Source: Planctomycetales bacterium
GTDB lineage: Bacteria; Planctomycetota; Planctomycetia; Pirellulales; UBA7805
Direction: 5' to 3'
DNA length: 5,209 bases
NCBI GenBank assembly: GCA_011772275.1
Contig: WVZU01000235.1
Coordinates: 1 to 5,209, forward strand
Shown here: piece by piece, positions 1 through 5,209 of the stretch
How positions within the stretch are numbered: position 1 is the stretch's first letter
How the letters are laid out: every line of letters starts with the position of its first letter
Translations under genes and position numbers: made by a program
Notes under the pieces: generated by a model
What the model was told of the DNA's origin: nothing
What the model saw: only the letters and a program-made list of their open reading frames with translations
Database searches by the model: none

Positions 1-191
1 ATCACGTCGACGGCAATCATGCGACAACGCGCCTTTTCTCGGTCGACCGACAGCAGCCGGGGTGCTGGCCGCCCAGCCCGCCTTGGAAAGCACCCCGGCT
101 GATGACGTCTACGGCAATCATGCGACAACGCGCTGATCCTCGGTCGACCGACAACAGCCGGGGTGCTGGCCGCCCAGCCGGGGTGCTGGCC
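1..191. repeat. Two-copy direct repeat (101-base period) with extra copies of a 16-base word
   Basis: Bases 1-78 recur at 102-179 at a constant offset of 101 bases, with 7 mismatches by eye. Four of these cluster at 33-37 against 134-138. The shared unit contains the 10-base palindrome CGGTCGACCG (40-49 and 141-150). It ends in the word AGCCGGGGTGCTGGCC, present at 55-70 and 156-171 and once more at 176-191 outside the main unit. The repeat touches the left edge of the window, so more copies may lie beyond it. No credible gene covers bases 1-268; open frames here look like by-products of the repeats and high GC. The block lies downstream of the 3' end of the minus-strand enzyme gene. Whether it is a dispersed intergenic family, as is common in planctomycete genomes, cannot be told from this window alone. 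Confidence 0.85.
54..101. repeat. Inverted repeat able to form a 13-bp GC-rich hairpin
   Basis: CAGCCGGGGTGCT (54-66) is perfectly complementary to AGCACCCCGGCTG (89-101), leaving a 22-base loop. The right arm is an inverted copy of the GC-rich word present at 55, 156 and 176, so it could pair with any of them. No T-tract follows on either strand, so it does not look like a canonical intrinsic terminator. It could still slow polymerase or protect the 3' end of the convergently read minus-strand transcript, whose stop codon is about 170 bases away. The pairing is seen directly; any function is inference. Confidence 0.7.
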
Positions 192-268
192 ATCCATCCC
201 CCGTCTTGAATCCCGCACGCGAAAGCGATCACACAAAATTCAATCGCTGCCGCTGCTCTTCCCCCTTC

Positions 269-2971
269 CTACTCCCCGCCACCGGCGACACCCAGCGAGT
301 CATCGGAAACGCCCAGGTCGACGTCCGCCTGTCCGCCGGCAGCTTGCTGCCCGTCATGGTGCCCGGACACGGATCGGGTGATCATGACATCAAACACGTT
401 TTCGACCTGCATGCCCGCTTTGCAGGATTCGGCGAACGCGGCGAGGAACTGGTCGACCATCGACGCTTCGATCGTCAGCGAGGGCTGGACGCGGAGGACC
501 AGCGGACGGGAACGAGTTACCTGGCTGTAGATCCCGTACTTTTCGAACAGGGTCTGCATCTGGAAGATGGCGGGCAGGGTTTCCACGATTTCATCCAGAT
601 GCCGCGAAAGGTACTGGATCATGCCGGCCGGATCCGCGCGCTTGATGTGGGCCGCCACCGATTCGGTCAGGGGCGCCAGTTCCACGCCGATCATCAGTCC
701 CATCCCGCGCACCTGGCGGATGTAGCCGCCGGTCTGTGCTTGAATCTCGCGGAGCCCCTCGATCAGCTGCTGTCCACGCTGCGTTGCGTTCTGGATCAGG
801 TCCGTGTCGGTCAGCGTTTGCAGGGTGGCCAGCGCGGCTGCGCAGGCGAGGCTGCCGCCGCCGAAGGTACTGGTATGCAGGGCGAAGCTGTCCAGGGTGC
901 CGTAGGCCCGCCGCCACAGGTCGCGGCGGGCCAGGGTGGCCCCGATCGGCATCAGGCCCCCACCCAGACTTTTGGCGACCGCGATCACGTCGGGTTCCAC
1001 GCCTTCGTGCTGGCAGGCAAACATGGCACCGGTCCGCCCCATCCCGGTCTGCACCTCGTCCACGATCAGCAGCGTCTGGTTCTCGCGACACAGGGTTTGG
1101 GCTTTGGAGAGGTAACCGGCGGGCGGCACGACCATGCCGCCCTCCCCCTGGATCGGCTCGACAACAAAAGCGGCGAACTGCCGAGTGCCCAGGGCGCGTT
1201 CCAGAGCCGCCACGTCGCCGTAAGGCACACGCCGACAGTCGGGCAACAGCGGTCGAAACGGTCTCTGGTATTCGTCGTTGCCGGTAACCGACAAGGAACC
1301 GAAGGTCTTGCCGTGGTAGGCTCCCTCGCAGGAGAGAATGGCTTGCCGATCGGAGGTTCGTCGAGCCAGTTTGAGGGCGGCCTCGACCGCCTCGGTGCCG
1401 CTGTTGCAGAAGAAGACCATCTCCAGGCCCTGGGGCGCCACGGCGACCAGCCGTTCGGCAAGGGCCGCCGCGTGGGGATTGATGGCCGATTGGGCAAAGC
1501 CTGGCGCGAGCTGTTGGAGCGACTTGGTGATGGCCGCCACGACTCGAGGATGATTGTGCCCCAGGTTCAGCGAACCAAAACCGGCGACAAAGTCCAGGTA
1601 CTTGCGACCTGACTCGTCCCACAGGTAGTTCCCCTCGCCCCGCACAAATATTCTGGCCAACCCGGCTTGCCCGGCCACGTCGACAATCACCGGGTTGACG
1701 TAACGCCGGTACCGCTTGGCCGCACTGGCAGCCAGCTCGGCAATCGCCGGCACCACCCCGGCCAGGGCGGGGCCCGGCGGCCGCGCCGCGGCCTGCTGCC
1801 CAAGCGACGGATCCTCCCCGCCACCACAGCCGGACGCCGCGGCCGACGCCGACCAGGCCGCGCCCCGCTGTGTCGTCACCTTGAGGAAATTGGCCCACAT
1901 CGACTCCTCCAGCGGCTGACCGAACGACAGCAAACGGTCGAAGCGAAAACCGTTGGCCATGGCCAGCTTGCCAATCTCCTCAATCTTGGCCGAACTTAAA
2001 TCGCGCCCCAACGAAAAACACTCGTCTCGACCCTCCAGGGCCAGATTGATCGTCTCCCCCAGGCAGGCCGGGATCATGCCGAAATGAAATTGCAGAAATA
2101 CCGAATCGCGGCCCATCACCTCGGGTATCTCTGTGACGCCGCCCGAGATGATTAAGACGTCGTCCCGTTGAGCGGAGCGGCCGTAAACGTCCGCCGGCAC
2201 GCCAACGTCGACCACCACGCTGCTGGGCTGGAGGGCAAACTGATCAATACACCCCCCCGTCGACGTCGCGGAAAGGATGATCCGCGCCTGGGAAAGGGCC
2301 GTCGCAATATCATCAAAAGCTGTCGCCCCCAACGATGCGGCCAAACGGTGCACCCGATCGGTCGCGCGGCGCGAAACCAACAACAGACGACCCACCTCAG
2401 GGGCCAGTATCCGAGCCGCCGCCGTGGCAATACTGCCAGGTACGCCGATAATCGCCACCGTCTCGTGAGCAAGATTCAGACCAGCCTCCGCACAAACGTG
2501 CTCAAGGTTCCGCAACGCGGCAAAAACCGTGAGACTGTTGCCGGTCGTGACGGGGACCGGGCTGTGTCGAGCCAGATAAGATCCCTGGCCGCCAATGACT
2601 CCCGTCAGCGAACCAAGTCCCACAATGCCGGCACCCCAGTCGGCCGCCATCTGCAACGCCGCTTCGGCATGACCCATGGCACGGTCCGGATCCGCCAGGA
2701 TCTGGTGGGCGTCCAGCGGAATCTCGTACAACCGCCCCTCGGCCACCCTGCCGCTGGGCGATCGCAACTGTCGCAGCTCGTCAATGACCGTCGTGCAATC
2801 CACACGCCGGCGACCGGCCGCCAGACTGATCGCCAGCGCACCCTGCACCTGACTGCTCAGCTCAAACAAGTTCCCCCTGCCCCACACGTTGCTGATTGTG
2901 CCACGGTCTTCCAGTTCGAAGAACGTGCGGCTGGCACGGGAAAGAGGGTGAACAAGAAAAGCAAACTTCAT
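269..2971 (-). CDS. Fused AAR-like acyl-thioester reductase / class III PLP-dependent aminotransferase
   Basis: This 900-residue cytosolic protein has two enzyme domains. Residues 1-366 resemble cyanobacterial acyl-ACP reductase. They show TTGNS (142-146), a Rossmann loop G176-VP-G179-SIA, two arginines (201-202) after the second strand that suggest NADPH, SGGV (276-279), and PAC303LGET, whose cysteine aligns by eye with the acyl-enzyme cysteine of Synechococcus AAR. An LALEG...FSLGRDLS block follows. Residues 371-412 are an Ala/Gly/Pro-rich linker. Residues 413-852 are a class III aminotransferase: SGTEA (524-528), EGAYHGKT (549-556), EPIQGEGG (605-612), VDEVQTG with Asp638, and the Schiff-base lysine K667 in AKSLGGG. 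Residues 853-900 form a Gly/Asp-rich tail. The ATG at 2971 is the first start after an in-frame TAG two codons upstream; no Shine-Dalgarno is evident. Inferred reaction: acyl-ACP or acyl-CoA to aldehyde, then to alkylamine. The domain calls are strong; the substrate is unknown. Separate reactions on unrelated substrates remain possible. Confidence 0.9.
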   Translation of the reverse strand: MKFAFLVHPLSRASRTFFELEDRGTISNVWGRGNLFELSSQVQGALAISLAAGRRRVDCTTVIDELRQLRSPSGRVAEGRLYEIPLDAHQILADPDRAMGHAEAALQMAADWGAGIVGLGSLTGVIGGQGSYLARHSPVPVTTGNSLTVFAALRNLEHVCAEAGLNLAHETVAIIGVPGSIATAAARILAPEVGRLLLVSRRATDRVHRLAASLGATAFDDIATALSQARIILSATSTGGCIDQFALQPSSVVVDVGVPADVYGRSAQRDDVLIISGGVTEIPEVMGRDSVFLQFHFGMIPACLGETINLALEGRDECFSLGRDLSSAKIEEIGKLAMANGFRFDRLLSFGQPLEESMWANFLKVTTQRGAAWSASAAASGCGGGEDPSLGQQAAARPPGPALAGVVPAIAELAASAAKRYRRYVNPVIVDVAGQAGLARIFVRGEGNYLWDESGRKYLDFVAGFGSLNLGHNHPRVVAAITKSLQQLAPGFAQSAINPHAAALAERLVAVAPQGLEMVFFCNSGTEAVEAALKLARRTSDRQAILSCEGAYHGKTFGSLSVTGNDEYQRPFRPLLPDCRRVPYGDVAALERALGTRQFAAFVVEPIQGEGGMVVPPAGYLSKAQTLCRENQTLLIVDEVQTGMGRTGAMFACQHEGVEPDVIAVAKSLGGGLMPIGATLARRDLWRRAYGTLDSFALHTSTFGGGSLACAAALATLQTLTDTDLIQNATQRGQQLIEGLREIQAQTGGYIRQVRGMGLMIGVELAPLTESVAAHIKRADPAGMIQYLSRHLDEIVETLPAIFQMQTLFEKYGIYSQVTRSRPLVLRVQPSLTIEASMVDQFLAAFAESCKAGMQVENVFDVMITRSVSGHHDGQQAAGGQADVDLGVSDDSLGVAGGGE

Positions 2972-3150
2972 CGTCTAGCTGGTGGTGAAATTCCGATCGC
3001 GCGCCACGGTCGGCCACAGCGAACTTCCGTCGTGAGTCCTTGTCCCTTCGGCTCGTCTTCATCCCCGGGATCCGTCCAGTTTACCCTCCCTGGACAGCAG
3101 ACACCCATTGACAATCGCTGATGATTTACTCAGCATAACTCTGGTCGCTT

Positions 3151-3206
3151 GGGGGGACAACCGTCATGGGGGGGACAACCGTCATGGGGGGAGACAGCCG
3201 TCGGGG
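3151..3206 (+). repeat. G-rich short tandem repeat (about 18-base unit, three copies)
   Basis: The unit is a run of G followed by ACAACCGTCAT. G-runs of 6, 7, 6 and 4 bases sit at 3151-3156, 3168-3174, 3186-3191 and 3203-3206, separated by three spacers of exactly 11 bases. The first two spacers are identical (ACAACCGTCAT); the third is degenerate (AGACAGCCGTC). The array lies about 50 bases upstream of the TATAAT box, between the two divergent genes. Four G-tracts on one strand could in principle fold as a long-loop G-quadruplex, or the array may be an intergenic repeat of the kind scattered through planctomycete genomes. The regular structure is seen directly; function is not known. Confidence 0.85.
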
Positions 3207-3257
3207 AGCCGTGCCGGCAGCTGCCCGTTCTGCAGTGTCCACCGTCGACGGGGTCGG

Positions 3258-3263
3258 TATAAT
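3258..3263 (+). promoter_or_regulatory. Candidate -10 box (TATAAT) for the transporter gene
   Basis: A perfect sigma-70 type TATAAT stands out in GC-rich surroundings in the divergent intergenic region. The hexamer 17 bases upstream (GTGTCC, 3235-3240) matches the -35 consensus at only three of six positions, so the promoter would depend on the -10 element or an activator. Transcription would be expected to begin near 3270, giving the transporter a leader of about 230 bases, or a leaderless message for the tiny ORF whose ATG is at 3271. Confidence 0.35.
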
Positions 3264-3270
3264 TGCCCCT

Positions 3271-3318
3271 ATGAAAACCTCTCCATCCCAAAACCTGCTA
3301 CCATCGGCCCACCTTTAA
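3271..3318 (+). CDS. Possible 15-residue leader ORF (speculative)
   Basis: An ATG seven bases after the TATAAT box opens a short frame of 15 sense codons ending in TAA at 3316-3318 (MKTSPSQNLLPSAHL). If the TATAAT is a real -10 element, transcription would start on or next to this ATG, as in a leaderless message. I see no run of regulatory codons and no attenuator-like hairpin and T-tract after it, and no family is recognisable. It may well be a chance ORF; it is listed only because of its position relative to the promoter candidate. Confidence 0.15.
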   Translation: MKTSPSQNLLPSAHL

Positions 3319-3499
3319 CGATTCGCTGTGCCCGGACTAACGGGAACACACCTCCCGTGGCCGCAGGCCAACTGTTCAGCCGTCATGTTGTGGCCTAGCG
3401 CCGTAAAAATCCCGTGAACTGCACCGAAGAAACCACCTTCAGCCGGTTTTCCGGGTGCGGGGTTGCGCTTCAATCCACCGGATGCGGCCAGCTCGGTTT

Positions 3500-5209
3500 A
3501 TGAAAAACGACTTTTTCCAACGTTACTATCCGATTGTCCTGGGGGCCTTCTTCGTCGCCTTCTTCGCGGTGATGGTCGGCCGGCATCATGCGCGGAAGAC
3601 GGACAACAACAACATCCGTCAGTGGCTGCCCAAGGACTTGCCGGCCACGCGCACCTATGACGAGTTCTTTCGACATTTCGGCAGCGACGAGTTCGCGATC
3701 GTCAGCTGGAAAGGCTGTACGATGGACGACCCGCGGGTCCCGAAATACGCGCGGCTGCTAAAGGAGTATCGTGACCAGCGGGGCGAGCGGTTTTTTGCCG
3801 AGGCGCAAACGGGTCCGCAGATGCTGGAGCAGTTGACCAGCAAGCCATTCGACTTAAAGGCAGAGGAGGCTCGGCAGCGGTTACAAGGCATCTCGATTGG
3901 ACGTGACGGGAAGAGCACCTGTGTGATCGTGAAGTTGACCAGAGCGGGCGACGCCAACCGCCGCAAAACGGTCGACGTTCTGCGGCACCTGGCGACCACG
4001 GGTCTGGACACCCCAACGGTCGATGTGACCGAGGCCGACGTTCACATGGCGGGAGACGCGGTGACCAACGCCGAGGTGGATATTGCCAGCCAGCAAGCCA
4101 TTGATTCGCTGGTCACCTTCTCGATCCTCATCGCGGTCACGTGCGCTTTTCTAGGCTTGCGCAGCATTGGCCTGGTGTTCGTCGTGTTTCTGGCAGCGAT
4201 CTACAGCTCTTTTGCTCCCGAAGCCGCCGTGTATTGGCTGGGTGGCAGCATGAACCTGGTGCTGGTTGTGATGCCGGTGCTGGTCTATGTGTTGACGCTG
4301 TCGGCCGGTGTCCACCTGGTCAACTACTATCGCGACGCCCTGCTGGACGCCCCACCCCAGGACGCTCCGCGGCTGGCCGTCTCCCATGGCTGGCTACCTT
4401 GCACGGTGGCGGCCGGCACCACGGCCATCGGCCTGGGATCGTTGTGCGTCAGCCCGATCCAGCCGGTCAAGGATTTTGGGTTTTATTCGGCCTTAGGGGT
4501 CGTAGTCAGCCTGGCGTTTGTGTTCCTCCTGCTGCCCTGCCTGCTGGTCGCGCTGCAAAGGCTGGCCCCGCGCCGCACCAAGCCCGCGGGGCTTAGCCGG
4601 CTGGCCCTGCCCGCTTGGGACCGCACCATTGCTGCCTTTGGCGGGTTCGTGGTGGATCACAAGCTGGTCATGGGCGGAACCTGTCTGTTGGTACTGATCG
4701 CTTTCGGCTGGGGCGCCTGTTTCATCAAGACCTCGGTGCGGCCCAAGCGTTTCTTTGACGAAGACAGCCGGCTGATCAGCGACTACCGCTGGCTGGCCGA
4801 CCCGCAGCGGTTTGGACCGCAGGTGCCGATCGAACTGGTGGTTCGCTTTGACAATCGCCAAAACCCGCTGAACACGTTGCGCCAGCTGCAACTGGTCAGC
4901 GACCTGCAGGCCGACCTGCTGAAGAACCGCTCGGACCTGGTGGCCAGTGCCATCTCGGCATCCACCTTCTCCCCGCACCTGGACGTCGACCGCCGCATCC
5001 GCTTCACCATGAACAAGCGGCTGGCGGCCAATCGTCCCGCCTACCGGGACGTGCACTATTACAGCAGCGAACCCGCGAATTCGGGCGGGAAAGGCCAGCA
5101 GGCGGCGGAGGAACCCCCGCCCGTCGAACTGTGGCGGATCAGCGCTCGCATCGAAGAAACCGAGAAAGACTATGACGAAGTCACCCGTGAGGTAGCTGAA
5201 TACGTCGAC
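3500..5209 (+). CDS. RND/MMPL-type membrane transporter, N-terminal 570 residues (truncated by window end)
   Basis: The frame is open from ATG 3500 to the last base, giving 570 codons with no stop; the C-terminal part lies outside. The layout is that of an RND/MMPL protein. One membrane helix (about residues 10-28) precedes a large extracytoplasmic domain (about 30-200, beginning NNNIRQWLP). A helix bundle follows: about 202-220, 222-242, 251-274, 309-328, 338-361. A seventh helix (about 388-408) starts the second half, followed by a second extracytoplasmic domain with a Pro/Glu/Gly-rich insert (535-551). Such proteins export lipids, hopanoids or hydrophobic compounds using ion gradients; the substrate here is unknown. 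The mid-membrane GxxxDY acid typical of proton-driven MmpL proteins is not seen in the fourth helix, which reads LSAGVHLVNYYRD at its end. An in-frame ATG at 3482 is an alternative start; neither has a clear Shine-Dalgarno. ATG 3500 was chosen because it leaves the usual short tail before the first helix. Confidence 0.85.
   Translation, partial: MKNDFFQRYYPIVLGAFFVAFFAVMVGRHHARKTDNNNIRQWLPKDLPATRTYDEFFRHFGSDEFAIVSWKGCTMDDPRVPKYARLLKEYRDQRGERFFAEAQTGPQMLEQLTSKPFDLKAEEARQRLQGISIGRDGKSTCVIVKLTRAGDANRRKTVDVLRHLATTGLDTPTVDVTEADVHMAGDAVTNAEVDIASQQAIDSLVTFSILIAVTCAFLGLRSIGLVFVVFLAAIYSSFAPEAAVYWLGGSMNLVLVVMPVLVYVLTLSAGVHLVNYYRDALLDAPPQDAPRLAVSHGWLPCTVAAGTTAIGLGSLCVSPIQPVKDFGFYSALGVVVSLAFVFLLLPCLLVALQRLAPRRTKPAGLSRLALPAWDRTIAAFGGFVVDHKLVMGGTCLLVLIAFGWGACFIKTSVRPKRFFDEDSRLISDYRWLADPQRFGPQVPIELVVRFDNRQNPLNTLRQLQLVSDLQADLLKNRSDLVASAISASTFSPHLDVDRRIRFTMNKRLAANRPAYRDVHYYSSEPANSGGKGQQAAEEPPPVELWRISARIEETEKDYDEVTREVAEYVD

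Larger units (their letters stand above)
2972..3499. other. Divergent intergenic region between the fused enzyme and the transporter gene
   Basis: This 528-base gap separates two genes transcribed away from each other, so it must hold the promoters of both unless a start is much further upstream. The identifiable items are a G-rich tandem repeat (3151-3206), a perfect TATAAT (3258-3263) facing the transporter gene, and a 16-codon ORF just after it. For the minus-strand gene I found no convincing -10/-35 pair; an isolated TTGACA (3108-3113, plus strand) has no well-spaced partner. Bases 3319-3499 show only a small hairpin (TGGCC GCA GGCCA, 3358-3370) and no other recognisable element. Confidence 0.7.

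Noticed and set aside
1..191. A CRISPR array.
   Set aside because: There are only two long, imperfect copies with no short repeat-spacer alternation, and no cas genes are present.
224..248. A hairpin (AGCGAT/ATCGCT, 13-base loop) about 20 bases after the stop of the minus-strand gene, as an intrinsic terminator.
   Set aside because: The stem is only six base pairs and no T-tract follows on the minus strand, so it may be chance.
206..1612. A 468-codon plus-strand open frame opposite the aminotransferase domain.
   Set aside because: It is antisense to a clearly conserved enzyme, has low-complexity His/Gly/Gln-rich content with no recognisable motif, and arises readily from high-GC codon use on the other strand.
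591..1898. A 435-codon minus-strand open frame in another register of the enzyme gene.
   Set aside because: Its product is Arg/Gly/Pro-rich with no domain, and it overlaps the aminotransferase frame, which carries all the PLP motifs.
3108..3113. TTGACA as a -35 box.
   Set aside because: No reasonable -10 box lies 16-18 bases downstream; the nearest candidate (CATAAC, 3134-3139) is 20 bases away and matches poorly.
2168..3121. A 317-codon plus-strand open frame opposite the reductase domain and reaching into the intergenic region.
   Set aside because: It is antisense to the conserved AAR-like motifs, with Arg/Gln/Thr-rich composition and no family resemblance.
3108..3398. A 96-codon plus-strand frame spanning the G-rich repeat.
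   Set aside because: Its apparent repeats (GGDNRH-like) are just the translated nucleotide repeat; nothing else in it resembles a protein.
3482..3499. An earlier in-frame ATG for the transporter (3482).
   Set aside because: It would add only six residues (MRPARF) with no better ribosome-binding site; it cannot be excluded, but ATG 3500 gives the more typical N-terminus.

Overview
The window holds two large, divergently oriented genes separated by a 528-base intergenic region, plus a repeat-rich noncoding block at the left edge. GC content is high. There are no clear Shine-Dalgarno sequences before either start, and the intergenic DNA carries short G-rich tandem repeats. Together with the style of the RND/MMPL-like protein (a short N-terminal tail, one membrane helix, then a large 'NNxIRQWLP...' extracytoplasmic domain), this suggests a planctomycete, probably of the Pirellulales/Rhodopirellula type. 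That assignment is inference from memory of related proteins, not a search result.

Layout. Bases 1-268 have no convincing gene. They contain a 101-base-period direct repeat (two copies), three copies of a 16-base GC-rich word, and an inverted copy that can form a strong hairpin. Bases 269-2971 (minus strand) encode a 900-residue two-domain enzyme. Its N-terminal third resembles the long-chain acyl-ACP reductase (AAR) known from cyanobacterial alkane synthesis, with the catalytic-type cysteine preserved. Its C-terminal half is a complete class III PLP aminotransferase with the Schiff-base lysine. Bases 2972-3499 are intergenic, with an 18-base G-rich tandem repeat, a TATAAT box and a tiny ORF. 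Bases 3500-5209 (plus strand) are the first 570 codons of an RND/MMPL-type membrane transporter that runs off the right edge.

The most interesting item is the fused reductase-aminotransferase. The domain order suggests that one polypeptide reduces an acyl thioester (acyl-ACP or acyl-CoA) to an aldehyde and then transaminates it to a primary alkylamine. This is the logic proposed for the reductase-transaminase TamH of tambjamine biosynthesis, but here built on an AAR-type reductase. No aldehyde-deformylating oxygenase is visible beside it. A lipid-type transporter lies divergently next door, so synthesis and export of an amine-bearing lipid is a possible, unproven, working idea.
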